Assembly (NCBI GenBank): GCA_019347975.1 | Contig: JAHWKI010000006.1 | Coordinates: forward strand, 1-37,226 | Length of the DNA: 37,226 nucleotides | Reading direction: 5' to 3' | DNA from: Gemmatimonadota bacterium | GTDB lineage: Bacteria; Gemmatimonadota; Gemmatimonadetes; Longimicrobiales; RSA9 | Part shown: positions 9,083-18,557 of the stretch, one piece after another | How the letters are laid out: every line of letters starts with the position of its first letter | Numbering within the stretch: the stretch's first letter is position 1 | Program-made: the position numbers and the translations under genes | Notes under the pieces: generated by a model | Database searches by the model: none | The model's input: only the letters and a program-made list of their open reading frames with translations | What the model was told of the DNA's origin: nothing

Positions 9083-10468
9083 ATGACGGCCCCCTTCACG
9101 CTCGCACCCGACCTCTTGTGGCTGGATGGCCGGTTCCAGCATGGAAAGGCCGTGCGGGTGGACGCGGACGGCCGCATCGCTGCGGTGGTCGACGACCCCG
9201 CGGGGGGCGTGCGCCTCCCGGGTCGGGCGCTGCTCCCGGGATTCGTGAACGCCCACAGCCACGCCTTCCAGCGGCTGATCCGCGGCCGCACCCAGCGGCG
9301 GGCGGACGGGGAGGGCGATACGGAGAACTTCTGGTCCTGGCGCGAGGCGATGTACTCCGCCGCGCTCGGCCTCACGCCAGAGGACGTGTTCGATGTGGCG
9401 CGCTGGTGCTTCATCGAGATGATGCGGACCGGGATCACCGCCGTCGGCGAGTTCCACTACCTCCACCACCAGGCCGATGGCCGCCCGTACGCCGACCCCA
9501 ACGAGCTGGCCCACCGCGTGATCGCCGCGGCCGAATCGGTAGGGCTCCGGATCGCACTCCTGAACGTCTGCTACGTCACGGGCGGCATAGGGCACGATCT
9601 CGGGAAGGATCAGCGCCGGTTCGGCGCGGCCTCTCCCGACGCGTTCCTGGACCGGACCCGGGCGCTGCGGGAGCATGTCGAAGCGAGCGCCCTCGCCACC
9701 GTCGGCGTCGCGCCGCACAGCATCCGTGCCGTACCGCGCGACTGGCTGCCGGAGCTCGATGGGTTCGCCGCCGACCACGACCTGCCGCTCCACATCCACG
9801 TTTCGGAGCAGCCGGCGGAGGTGGACGCCTGCGTGGCGGAGTACGGCCTCCGGCCGGTCGAGCTGCTGGCCGAGGACGGGATCCTCGGCGGGCGCCTCAC
9901 CGCGATCCACGCCACGCACCTGAGCGACGCCGAGGTCGAGATCCTGGGGCAGTCCGGCGCCTCGGTGTGCGCGTGCCCCACCACCGAGCGGGACCTCGGC
10001 GATGGCTTCCTTCGCGGCCGGGACCTCCTGGAGGCCGGCGTCCGCGTCTGCCTCGGCACGGACAGCCATACCAGCCTCGATTTCCTCGAGGAGATGCGGC
10101 TCGTCGAGTACAACGAGCGTCTGCGCAGGCGCGCCCGCGTGGTCATCGCAGGCGAGGACGGGCGGGGCGGTCTGTCGGTCGCTCCGCCGCTTCTGGAGAT
10201 GGCTACAGCGGCTGGCGCCCGCTCGCTCGGGCTGCCCGCCGGCGACATCGCTCCGGGCCTGCACGCGGACCTGATCGCGGTGGATCTGGAGCACCCGTCG
10301 CTGCTTGGCGCTTCCGCCGACACGCTCGGGGCGGCGCTGACGCTTTCCGCAACTCCCGACGTGGTCCGTGACGTATGGGTCGGTGGGGTCCCGCGGCTGG
10401 AGGATCGTCGCCACCCGCTGGAAGAGGAGGCCGCTGGCGCCTTCGCCCGCGTCGCGACCCGTCTCTGA
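9083..10468 (+). CDS. hutF: Formimidoylglutamate deiminase
   Basis: LLPGFVNAHSHAFQRLIRGRTQRR, FWSWREAMYSAALGLTPEDV, GEFHYLHHQADGRPYADPNE, LHIHVSEQPAEVDACVAEYGLRPVELL, CLGTDSHTSLDFLEEMR; amidohydrolase, HutF-like. Confidence 0.92.
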   Translation: MTAPFTLAPDLLWLDGRFQHGKAVRVDADGRIAAVVDDPAGGVRLPGRALLPGFVNAHSHAFQRLIRGRTQRRADGEGDTENFWSWREAMYSAALGLTPEDVFDVARWCFIEMMRTGITAVGEFHYLHHQADGRPYADPNELAHRVIAAAESVGLRIALLNVCYVTGGIGHDLGKDQRRFGAASPDAFLDRTRALREHVEASALATVGVAPHSIRAVPRDWLPELDGFAADHDLPLHIHVSEQPAEVDACVAEYGLRPVELLAEDGILGGRLTAIHATHLSDAEVEILGQSGASVCACPTTERDLGDGFLRGRDLLEAGVRVCLGTDSHTSLDFLEEMRLVEYNERLRRRARVVIAGEDGRGGLSVAPPLLEMATAAGARSLGLPAGDIAPGLHADLIAVDLEHPSLLGASADTLGAALTLSATPDVVRDVWVGGVPRLEDRRHPLEEEAAGAFARVATRL

Positions 10469-10551
10469 CGCGACTCCAACCAAACGGGCTTCCCGGGCGT
10501 CCAACGCCTGATGAGCACAGTACGACTTCGGATCAGATACTGGAGGAGACC

Positions 10552-11607
10552 ATGCAGAGTCCCACCCGGCTGACGCTGGGGGCGCTGGCGCTTTCCGCGC
10601 TCGCGCTCTCACCCGCCGCCGCGCAGGAACGGTACGACGTGGGCGGCGACCACGTGGCCGTCTACAACCTGGCCGGCGAGATCAACCTGACCGGCGCGTC
10701 GGGCGGGGCGGTCACCGTCGAGATCCGCCGGGGCGGCGCGGACGCGGAGCAGCTACGGGTGGCCGTAGGCGACGTCGGCGGGGTCCAGGCGCTGCGGGTG
10801 ATCTACCCCTCGGACCGCGTGGTTTACGATCCGGGCAACTGGCGCGGCAACACCGAGGTGCGGGTCCGCCAGGACGGCACCTGGGACAACCGCGAGCAGT
10901 GGCGCAGCCGGGGTGACCGGGTCCGGGTGTCCGGCCGGGGCTCGGGTCTCGAGGCTCACGCGGACCTGACCATCGGCGTGCCCCGTGGCCAGCGGGTGGA
11001 GATCTTCCTGGCCGTCGGCCGGATCACCGCGGAGAACGTGGACGGGCGGGTCCTCCTCGACACCCACTCCGGCGGGGTCATCGCCCGGTCGATGAGCGGG
11101 TTCCTGAGCGTGGATACCGGGTCCGGTAGCGTCGAGGTGATGGGGATGGAGGGCGACCTCGAGGTGGACACGGGGTCCGGCAGTGTCAGGGTCTCCGATG
11201 TTCGCGCCTCGGCGATCGGGATCGACACCGGCTCCGGGTCCGTGACCGCGAGCGGGCTGACCGCCAGCCGGATCGAGATCGACACCGGCTCCGGCGGGAT
11301 CGACCTGCTGAGGTCCTCCGCCAGGGATGTCCGCCTGGACACCGGCAGCGGCTCCGTCGAGGCGGAGCTCTCGGGTGACGTCGAGAACCTGGAGGTGGAC
11401 ACCGGCTCGGGCAGCGTGACGCTCCGCCTGCCCGAGAGCCTCAGCGCCAGTGTGGCGATCGAGACCGGCAGCGGCGGCATCGAAGTGGACTTCCCCGTAT
11501 CCATCACGCGCCGGTCGAGGGACGAGCTCCGCGGACAGATCGGCGACGGGAGCGGGCGGATCGTCGTCGATACGGGGTCCGGGAGCATCCGGCTTCTCCG
11601 GCGCTAG
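10552..11607 (+). CDS. Secreted DUF4097/adhesin-like protein with repeated DTGSGS beta-strand motifs
   Basis: Signal peptide MQSPTRLTLGALALSALALSPAAAQ; about nine (V/I/L)(D/E)TGSG(S/G) motifs; TGGAGGAG RBS upstream. Confidence 0.82.
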   Translation: MQSPTRLTLGALALSALALSPAAAQERYDVGGDHVAVYNLAGEINLTGASGGAVTVEIRRGGADAEQLRVAVGDVGGVQALRVIYPSDRVVYDPGNWRGNTEVRVRQDGTWDNREQWRSRGDRVRVSGRGSGLEAHADLTIGVPRGQRVEIFLAVGRITAENVDGRVLLDTHSGGVIARSMSGFLSVDTGSGSVEVMGMEGDLEVDTGSGSVRVSDVRASAIGIDTGSGSVTASGLTASRIEIDTGSGGIDLLRSSARDVRLDTGSGSVEAELSGDVENLEVDTGSGSVTLRLPESLSASVAIETGSGGIEVDFPVSITRRSRDELRGQIGDGSGRIVVDTGSGSIRLLRR

Positions 11608-11624
11608 GAGCCGGCGCTCGACAC

Positions 11625-11661
11625 CGGCCCCCGCCCGAGCTCTGATCGCGGGCGGGGGCCG
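11625..11661. terminator. Strong intergenic hairpin, terminator-like but without a T-tract
   Basis: CGGCCCCCGCCCG (11625..11637) / CGGGCGGGGGCCG (11649..11661), perfect 13-bp stem, 11-nt loop. Confidence 0.6.
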
Positions 11662-11730
11662 ATCGCATCCGGGCTTCCACCTCCTGGAGGGTCCCCCTAA
11701 GTTGCCGGACCATCTTTCACGGAGTCGTCC

Positions 11731-12582
11731 ATGGTTCGCCCGGCTGTGCCCGCCGCCCTTCTCCTGGCACTCTCCGCCTGTGCCGGTGGCGGAGGCCCTC
11801 CCGCATTGGGTGCGCACCCGTTGCAGTACGATGCGCCAACGCCAAATCCATCGACGTACGCGTTCACCACGTCCACGGCGTTCTCCGTAGACGCAGGGCC
11901 CATCGGCACCATGAGGCTGGGGTCGGAGCAGACGGGGCTGGCGGAGCTGGTGTTCCGACGTCAGGCCGGGGAGGCCGCGGGCGTGGAGAGCACCATCCGC
12001 TTCGTCGAGTACGCCGGCCGGTTCGAGAACCCGAACCAGGGTGCCGTCGAGGTGGACGAGAGCGACATCACCGGAAGCTGGAAGGTCCGCCTCGACGAAA
12101 GGGGGCGCCTCGAGGTGTTGGACGCGCCGACCCTCTCGCGGACCGCCGCCGGGATCGCAGTGCAGCAGAACATGGTCCGGCCGCTCTTCGTCCTGCTGCC
12201 CGGCCGTGTTGTGGAGCCTGGCGATCGTTGGGTCGATACAGTCTCGACGGACGAGCGGGCCGCGGGCACGGCGACCCGGTCGCGGAGCATCATCCGATCC
12301 ACGCTGACGGGAGACACCGTCGTCGACGGACGGTGGCTCGTCGTCATCCGAACCGAAGCCGCCACCACCGTGGAGATCGAGGGGTCCTCGGGCGGGGTGG
12401 AGGTGATTCAGCGGCTGTCCGGCACGACGCTCGGCACGATCCTCTGGGATCCGGTCGCCGCGCTGCTCATCGCCCGGACGGAGGACGGGGAGCTGGAAGG
12501 GACGCTGGAGCTGCCCGGGACCGGCTTCGGCGGCCTCCCCGTGTCCGGGACGGTGCGGCGGACGGTCTCCCTGCAGCCGTAG
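11731..12582 (+). CDS. Hypothetical lipoprotein
   Basis: MVRPAVPAALLLALSACAGGGG lipobox (LSAC); no clear domain match recognised. Confidence 0.65.
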   Translation: MVRPAVPAALLLALSACAGGGGPPALGAHPLQYDAPTPNPSTYAFTTSTAFSVDAGPIGTMRLGSEQTGLAELVFRRQAGEAAGVESTIRFVEYAGRFENPNQGAVEVDESDITGSWKVRLDERGRLEVLDAPTLSRTAAGIAVQQNMVRPLFVLLPGRVVEPGDRWVDTVSTDERAAGTATRSRSIIRSTLTGDTVVDGRWLVVIRTEAATTVEIEGSSGGVEVIQRLSGTTLGTILWDPVAALLIARTEDGELEGTLELPGTGFGGLPVSGTVRRTVSLQP

Positions 12583-12593
12583 GGCCCCGCCCC

Positions 12594-14270
12594 CTACTCC
12601 CGGTCCCGCAGGACGATCCGGAGGGCGAGGGTGATCCCCGCGATGGCGGCCGCCAGGAAGAAGACGAGGGCCAGCGCCGGGTAGCCCAGGATCTCGGGCC
12701 CTCCGTCCACGCGCACGAGCATCGCTGCGCCCATGATGAGCGCGGCGATGACCAGGCCGAGCGTGATGCGGTTCGCGATCTTCTCGAGCCCCGCGATGAG
12801 GCGCACCTCGTCGACCGCCTCGACGTTCAGCGTCAGCCGGTTCTCCGACAGCATCTCCAGGATGCGGTTGAGCCGCCGGGGCATCTGCTGGACCAGCTCG
12901 TTCGCTTCGAGCGCGGCCTTGAGGAGACTGGACGGAGAGACCGACTCCATCATTCGCCGTTCCATTAGGGCGGCGGCGTTGCGCCGGATGGCGGCGTTCG
13001 GCTCGAAGTCCGGATCCAGGGTGCGGCCCACCTCGTCCAGGTTCAGGAGGGTCTTCCCCAACATGGCCAGCTCCGACGGCGGCGAGATGTGGTGCTCGCC
13101 GGCCTTCCGTACCAGCTCCAGCACCACGGCTCCCACCGCGACCTCGGACGCGGTCTGCCCTTCGGTCCGCATCACCAGGTCCTCGACTTCCCGCGTGAAG
13201 CCGTCGGTATCCGCGTCTTCTTCCGGCTCGCTCAGCCCGATCAGGACTTCCGCCGCGTCATCGGCCTCCGCGTCGGCCACGGCCAGGAGGAGCCTCAGGA
13301 GCTGCTCCCGCAGTCGGGTGGAGACCGTGGCCGTCATGCCGAGATCCAGGAGCGCGATCTTCTGGTCGTCGGTGATGAACACGTTCCCGGGGTGCGGGTC
13401 CGCGTGGAAGAAGCCGTCCACCAGGATCTGCTTCAGATAGGCGCGGAACAGGTCTTCCGCGAGCCTCGAGCGGTCCAGCTCCATCAGCGCCAGCGGGCTC
13501 AGCGCCGTCACCTTCCGCCCCTTCACCAGCTCCATGGTCAGCACGCGCGCGGTGCTGTAGCTCTCCACCGGCTTCGGCACGCAGATCGTGTCCATCTCGG
13601 CGAGATTCGCTGCCAGCGTATCGAGATTGCGCGCCTCGCTCCGGTAATCCAGCTCACGGATGAGGGAGCGGCGGAAATGGTCGATCACCTCCGCGAGCCG
13701 GTAGCGGTGAGCGGTGTCGGAGTGGTCGTCCAGAAACCCCGCCAGCTCTTCCAGAGCCTCCAGGTCCTCCCGTACCCGGGCCCGGATCCCCGGGCGCTGC
13801 ACCTTTACGGCGACGGCCCGGCCGTCTCTCAGCACGGCCCTGTGGACCTGGCCGAGCGACGCGGCCGCGACCGGCTCCCGCTCGAAGGACTCGAACGCCT
13901 TCGAGAGCCGGACGCCGAGCTCGTCCGAGACGATCCGCTCCACCTCCTCGAACGGGAACGGATCCACGCGGTCCTGGAGCCGCGCCAGCGCGTGGATGTA
14001 GGCGGGTGGCAGGAGGTCCACCCGTGTCGACAGGAGCTGGCCGAGCTTCACGAACGTCGGGCCCATGGCTTCCAGCTCGTCCGTCAGCGACGCCGCTCGC
14101 TTTTCCATCTCCGCATCCGTGCCGGGCTCCGCGGCCGCCTCCGGCAGATCGCCGTCGAGGGAGGGCTCGAGCCCGGCCCGGCGCACGACGTCCGAACGTC
14201 CGTGCCGGACCAGCAGGGACGCGATGCGGCCGTACCGCTTGAGGTGCTTCGGGTCCATCGACAGGGTCAT
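12594..14270 (-). CDS. ABC1/UbiB (AarF) family atypical kinase with C-terminal TM segments
   Basis: GPTFVKLGQLLSTRVDLLPPAYIHALARLQDRVDPF, AAASLGQVHRAVLRDGRAVAVKVQRPG, LKQILVDGFFHADPHPGNVFITDDQKIALLDLGM. Start at 14270 (MTLSMDPKHLKRYG) preferred over 14855. Confidence 0.9.
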   Translation of the reverse strand: MTLSMDPKHLKRYGRIASLLVRHGRSDVVRRAGLEPSLDGDLPEAAAEPGTDAEMEKRAASLTDELEAMGPTFVKLGQLLSTRVDLLPPAYIHALARLQDRVDPFPFEEVERIVSDELGVRLSKAFESFEREPVAAASLGQVHRAVLRDGRAVAVKVQRPGIRARVREDLEALEELAGFLDDHSDTAHRYRLAEVIDHFRRSLIRELDYRSEARNLDTLAANLAEMDTICVPKPVESYSTARVLTMELVKGRKVTALSPLALMELDRSRLAEDLFRAYLKQILVDGFFHADPHPGNVFITDDQKIALLDLGMTATVSTRLREQLLRLLLAVADAEADDAAEVLIGLSEPEEDADTDGFTREVEDLVMRTEGQTASEVAVGAVVLELVRKAGEHHISPPSELAMLGKTLLNLDEVGRTLDPDFEPNAAIRRNAAALMERRMMESVSPSSLLKAALEANELVQQMPRRLNRILEMLSENRLTLNVEAVDEVRLIAGLEKIANRITLGLVIAALIMGAAMLVRVDGGPEILGYPALALVFFLAAAIAGITLALRIVLRDRE

Positions 14271-14385
14271 TGCGCCTCGCTTGATGCGGAGTCTCGGCTC
14301 GGGTGTATGCAAGAAAGGGACACAGTTTCGCCCGCCACGGGGGCGGCCTATGTTCCGCACCCCTGAGCTGAATCGAGGAGCACTG

Positions 14386-15207
14386 ATGGGCGGATGGAGG
14401 ATCGGCCGGATCATGGGAATCGAGCTGCGCGTGCACTCGTCCTGGATCATCATTGCCGGGCTCGTCATGTGGAGCCTGGCCTCCGCCGCCCTCCCCGCGG
14501 ATTTCGGCGACGTCTCCCCCGACCTGCGGCTCGCCATGGCGGGGGCCATAACACTCCTCTTCTTCCTCTCCCTCCTCGCCCACGAGCTCGCCCACTCCGT
14601 CGTCGCCGTGGTCAGGGGTATTCCGGTCCGGCGCATCACCTTCTTCCTGTTCGGCGGGATGGCCGAGACCACGAAGGACAGCCGGACCGCCGGTGAGGAG
14701 TTCCTGATCGCCATCGCGGGGCCGCTGTGCAGCTTTCTCCTGGCCGGACTCTTCTTCTGGCTGTGGCTGGCGGGCACCGGGTGGGGGTGGCCACGGACAC
14801 TGACCGGCAGCGCGGCGTACGTGGCCGTGCTGAACCTCGTGCTGGCCGTGTTCAACCTGCTCCCGGGCTATCCCATGGATGGCGGACGGGTGCTGCGCGC
14901 GGTGATCTGGAAGGCCACCGGCAGCGTGACTCGCGCGACACGCTGGGCCTCTCGCGTCGGCGAGTGGATGGCATACGGCCTGATGCTGTTCGGTGCCTGG
15001 GAGGCGCTCAACGGAGATATCATGGGCGGGGTCTGGATGGTCCTGATCGCCGTCTTCATCCGCAACGCCGCCCGCGCGGGATACCGCCAGCACGTGCTCG
15101 GCCGCCTGCAGGAAGCCACCCGGGACTGGACCGCCGCACACCAGGAGCCCTCGCCGGTCGGCCTTACCGGCCGTGACGTGACGGACCTGCGGCCCGGCGG
15201 GGGCTGA
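14386..15207 (+). CDS. Site-2 protease family (M50) intramembrane metalloprotease
   Basis: MGIELRVHSSWIIIAGL, LLAHELAHSVVAVVRGIPVRRITFFLFGGMAE (HExxH), NLLPGYPMDGGRVLRA. Confidence 0.9.
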   Translation: MGGWRIGRIMGIELRVHSSWIIIAGLVMWSLASAALPADFGDVSPDLRLAMAGAITLLFFLSLLAHELAHSVVAVVRGIPVRRITFFLFGGMAETTKDSRTAGEEFLIAIAGPLCSFLLAGLFFWLWLAGTGWGWPRTLTGSAAYVAVLNLVLAVFNLLPGYPMDGGRVLRAVIWKATGSVTRATRWASRVGEWMAYGLMLFGAWEALNGDIMGGVWMVLIAVFIRNAARAGYRQHVLGRLQEATRDWTAAHQEPSPVGLTGRDVTDLRPGGG

Positions 15208-16010
15208 TGTTCGAGATCCCCGCCCATCGGTTGCCGCCGGGGTTCGCCGAAAGCGTCGACCGGCCACCCGCGCATCCGGCGAAACCTCGCCCGGCCGCCA
15301 CCATCGTCCTGCTCCGTGAGGCATCGGGAGGGCCCGAAGCCCTGCTCATGCGGCGGCACCGCTCCAGCGGATTCGTCCCCGGCGCCTGGGTGTTTCCCGG
15401 CGGCCGCGTCGATTCCGCGGACAGCGGCCCTGCGCTGTACGAGCGGATCCGCGGGCTCTCCGGGCGACAGGAGCCGGACGGCGCCTTCTGGACCGCCGCC
15501 CTACGGGAGCTGTTCGAGGAGACGGGCGTGCTGCTCGCCCTGGACGCGGAGGGCGCGTGGGCGCCCGACGCCCTCTCGGACCGGCAGCTCGCCCGGCTGC
15601 GGCGTGGGCTCATGGACGGAAGCACATCGCTTCTCGACCTGCTGGAGGAGATGGATCTCACACTGGTGGCGGATGATGTCATCCACATCGCACACTGGAT
15701 CACCCCCGTGGTGGAGGCGAGACGTTACGACACGCACTTCTTCGCCGCGGCGCTTCCCGGGGACCGGGTCGTCGAGGCGGATCCGCGGGAGATGACGGAG
15801 GTCGCGTGGCTCTCGCCCGAGGCGGCGCTGGCTCGGTTCGAGCAGGGGGAGCTGCCCATGGTGTTCCCGACGGTGAAGACGCTGGAAGCGCTCCGCGGCT
15901 ATGACTCCGTCGAGCACGCCCTGACGTCCCTGCGTCACCGGGAGGTCCCGCGCATCCTGCCGCGCCTGGTCCGGACCGAAAGGGGCGTGGCCATCGTCGT
16001 CGATGACTAG
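15207..16010 (+). CDS. NUDIX hydrolase
   Basis: GAWVFPGGRVDSADSG...FWTAALRELFEETGVLLA, Nudix box with a long insertion (NUDT7/19-like layout); TGATG overlap with the upstream gene. Confidence 0.85.
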   Translation: MFEIPAHRLPPGFAESVDRPPAHPAKPRPAATIVLLREASGGPEALLMRRHRSSGFVPGAWVFPGGRVDSADSGPALYERIRGLSGRQEPDGAFWTAALRELFEETGVLLALDAEGAWAPDALSDRQLARLRRGLMDGSTSLLDLLEEMDLTLVADDVIHIAHWITPVVEARRYDTHFFAAALPGDRVVEADPREMTEVAWLSPEAALARFEQGELPMVFPTVKTLEALRGYDSVEHALTSLRHREVPRILPRLVRTERGVAIVVDD

Positions 16011-16033
16011 CCGCTGATCAATAGAGGAGGCAC

Positions 16034-17491
16034 ATGACGCGACCCGATACCCTCGGTGCGCTGAAGGAGTCCGGCTGGCACGGCCGGACGGTGAAGGACG
16101 AGATGAGGGCGAACTTGCTCCGGAAGCTGGAGTCCGGCGAGACGCTGTTCCCCGGGGTCGTGGGATACGAGGACACCGTGATCCCGCAGATCGTCAACGC
16201 GGTCCTGGCCCGGCAGAACTTCATCCTCCTGGGGCTGCGCGGCCAGGCCAAGAGCCGGATCATCCGCCAGCTCGCCACGCTGCTCGACGAGGAGATCCCC
16301 ATCCTCGCCGGCAGCGAGGTGAACGACGACCCGCTGCGGCCCGTCTCGAAGTACGGTCGCGAGCTGATGCGCGAGCACGGCGACCGGACGCCGATCGAAT
16401 GGGTGGGGCGGGACGCGCGCTACATCGAGAAGCTGGCTACGCCGGACGTCACCATCGCCGACATCATCGGGGACCTGGATCCGATCCGGGCTGCCCGCGG
16501 CGGTCACGTGCTGGCCGACGAGCTGACCATCCATTTCGGGCTCCTGCCGCGCGCCAACCGCGGCATCTTCGCCGTGAACGAGCTGCCGGACCTGGCGGGT
16601 CGCATACAGGTGGGGCTCTTCAACATCATGCAGGAGGGGGATGTCCAGATCAAAGGCTATCCCGTGCGGCTGCCGCTGGACGTCCTGCTGGTCTTCACCG
16701 CGAACCCCGAGGACTACACGGCCCGTGGGAAGATCATCACGCCGCTGAAGGACCGGATCGGCGCCGAGATCATGACCCACTACGCCGAGGATGTGGAGGC
16801 CGGCATGGCCATCACGTGGCAGGAGGCGTGGACGTCGCGGGACGGGCGGCAGGTCGAGGTGCCGGAGCTCGTCGCAGAGCTCATTGAGCGGGTCGCCTTC
16901 CTGGCCCGGTCCGACAAGCGCGTCGATCAGCGCAGTGGCGTGAGTCAGCGGATGCCGATCACGGTTCTCGAGAACGCCATCTCCAGCGCCGAGCGGCGGG
17001 CCGTCCTTCTGGGTGAGGGGCGCGTGGTCCCGCGGGTGTCGGACGTCTACGCTGCGCTGCCCGCCATTACCGGGAAGATGGAGCTCGAGTACGAGGGCGA
17101 GCTGCAGGGGGCGGAGCGGATCGCCCGCGACCTGATCACGGACGCCGCCCTGGAGACGTTCGAGAGCCGGCGTCGCATGCCCGTAGACGACGCTCTGGAC
17201 GAGATCGTCAATTATTTCGAGCGGGGCGGGGTGCTCCAGCTGGCGGACATGGTGGGCTCGGACGCGCTGCTCGAAGGCCTCGGCGCGGTCCCCGAGCTCA
17301 TGGAGGTCGTGGAGAACCTGGACGTGGACGCGGCCTCTCCCGGCGCTCGCGCCGCCGCGTGCGAGCTGGTCCTCGAGGCGCTCGTGGCTGAAAAGCGGCT
17401 CACCCGCAGCGACGCGGGGCGCTACACCCGCGGCCGGAGGCGCCAGCCGCCCGCCGGCGGACCCCAGTTCCCCGGCACCCTGGACGTCTAG
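16034..17491 (+). CDS. MoxR / magnesium-chelatase subunit I-like AAA+ ATPase
   Basis: FILLGLRGQAKSRIIRQLATLLDEEIPILAGSEVNDDP (Walker A GLRGQAKS), RGIFAVNELPDLAGRIQVGLFNIMQEGDVQIKGYPVRLPLDVLLVFTANPEDYTARGKIITPLKDRIGAEI. Confidence 0.85.
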   Translation: MTRPDTLGALKESGWHGRTVKDEMRANLLRKLESGETLFPGVVGYEDTVIPQIVNAVLARQNFILLGLRGQAKSRIIRQLATLLDEEIPILAGSEVNDDPLRPVSKYGRELMREHGDRTPIEWVGRDARYIEKLATPDVTIADIIGDLDPIRAARGGHVLADELTIHFGLLPRANRGIFAVNELPDLAGRIQVGLFNIMQEGDVQIKGYPVRLPLDVLLVFTANPEDYTARGKIITPLKDRIGAEIMTHYAEDVEAGMAITWQEAWTSRDGRQVEVPELVAELIERVAFLARSDKRVDQRSGVSQRMPITVLENAISSAERRAVLLGEGRVVPRVSDVYAALPAITGKMELEYEGELQGAERIARDLITDAALETFESRRRMPVDDALDEIVNYFERGGVLQLADMVGSDALLEGLGAVPELMEVVENLDVDAASPGARAAACELVLEALVAEKRLTRSDAGRYTRGRRRQPPAGGPQFPGTLDV

Positions 17492-17493
17492 CG

Positions 17494-18450
17494 CTACTCC
17501 GGGGCGACTCGGCGGCGTAGCGGGTCCAGCGGCGGTGAAGGGGTGAGCTCCCCATCCATGATCCCGGCGAGCTCCTCCGCCTCCCGCCACTCCGTCTCCA
17601 GGAGCTCCGCCTCGGCCATCTCGTCCAGCGCCATCTGCAGCGACAGCCGGGCCGAAGCTCCCGCCTCACCCAGGCTCTGCTGGCTGGTGGCGATCCGTCG
17701 CAGCAGCCCCTCGGGCCCATCGGCCCGCTCGACCGCCATGGCCGCGGGCTCCACCACCTCCGCCGACCGGAGAGGGTGGTTGACCAGGAAGAGGCCGAGA
17801 CGCAGGACCGGCCGGGCGTGCGTCAGCGGCACCACCACGTCCGTCCGGCACGACCCGCACGTCGCCTCGACGCCGGCCTCCTGCCCCGTCTCGATGAGCC
17901 GGAGGTGCTGGAAGGACCACGGCGCCAGCGCCAGCGCCTCGTCGCACGATGGGCAGGACGGGCTGAGGGGGACCTGACCGAACAACGCCGTGAGCGCGGG
18001 CGCCTCCTCGAGGAACGGCGACGCGAACCAGCGGCTGGACTCGAACGGATAATTGATGATGCCGATCTCGCTGGTGTCGTAGCCGTGCGGCGCGGTCGGC
18101 ACTCCGTGGAGCACGCGTCGGAGCCACGCCCGCAGCCCCCGCGGCACGATCGGCGGAAGGGCCTCGCCGTACCGCCACCCGGCGAGCTCCGGGCGCGGCG
18201 CGCGGCCGACACGAATGACCTCACCGGCCGGCGTACGGACCAGGTCCAGGTGACGCGTTCGGAGCAGAGACGCACCGGCATCACGGACCGCCCGCTCCAG
18301 GGACTCCAGCGCCTCCCACCGGTCCTCGAGCGGGAGCACGTTCCATCGCCCGCAGCTCGGGCAGACGCGCCACAGGCGGCCCAGCCACGGATCGAAAGCC
18401 GGCCGGGCCGCGGCGCTTTCCAGCTCATGGTCGCAGTATACGCAGGTCAC
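17494..18450 (-). CDS. Hypothetical zinc-ribbon-containing protein
   Basis: Four CxxC pairs: CVYC, CPSC, CPSC, CGSC; convergent with the AAA ATPase gene. Confidence 0.65.
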   Translation of the reverse strand: MTCVYCDHELESAAARPAFDPWLGRLWRVCPSCGRWNVLPLEDRWEALESLERAVRDAGASLLRTRHLDLVRTPAGEVIRVGRAPRPELAGWRYGEALPPIVPRGLRAWLRRVLHGVPTAPHGYDTSEIGIINYPFESSRWFASPFLEEAPALTALFGQVPLSPSCPSCDEALALAPWSFQHLRLIETGQEAGVEATCGSCRTDVVVPLTHARPVLRLGLFLVNHPLRSAEVVEPAAMAVERADGPEGLLRRIATSQQSLGEAGASARLSLQMALDEMAEAELLETEWREAEELAGIMDGELTPSPPLDPLRRRVAPE

Positions 18451-18557
18451 GCCTGAAGATAGGTGCGGCGCCGCGAACGCGCCGGCAATCCCCGCGCACC
18501 CGGAGCGGGCTGCGGCGGCGCTTGCCCGGCGAGCCCCGCACCGGGCATGTTCGGCCC

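Noticed and set aside
7428-9086. 552-aa plus-strand ORF antisense to ftcD
   Set aside because: Antisense to a clear bifunctional FtcD; low-complexity composition, no recognisable motif.
8834-10612. 592-aa minus-strand ORF antisense to hutF
   Set aside because: Runs through the divergent intergenic region and antisense to HutF; typical high-GC spurious ORF.
11113-11607. Regularly spaced GACACCGGCTCCGG-type repeats, considered as CRISPR or tandem DNA repeats
   Set aside because: They are in-frame codons for DTGSGS protein motifs with variable synonymous codons and coding spacers; not a CRISPR array.
14281-14309. TTGATG-N17-TGTATG promoter-like hexamers upstream of the site-2 protease gene
   Set aside because: Weak match to a sigma-70 consensus in a genome whose promoter rules are unknown; not reported as a feature.
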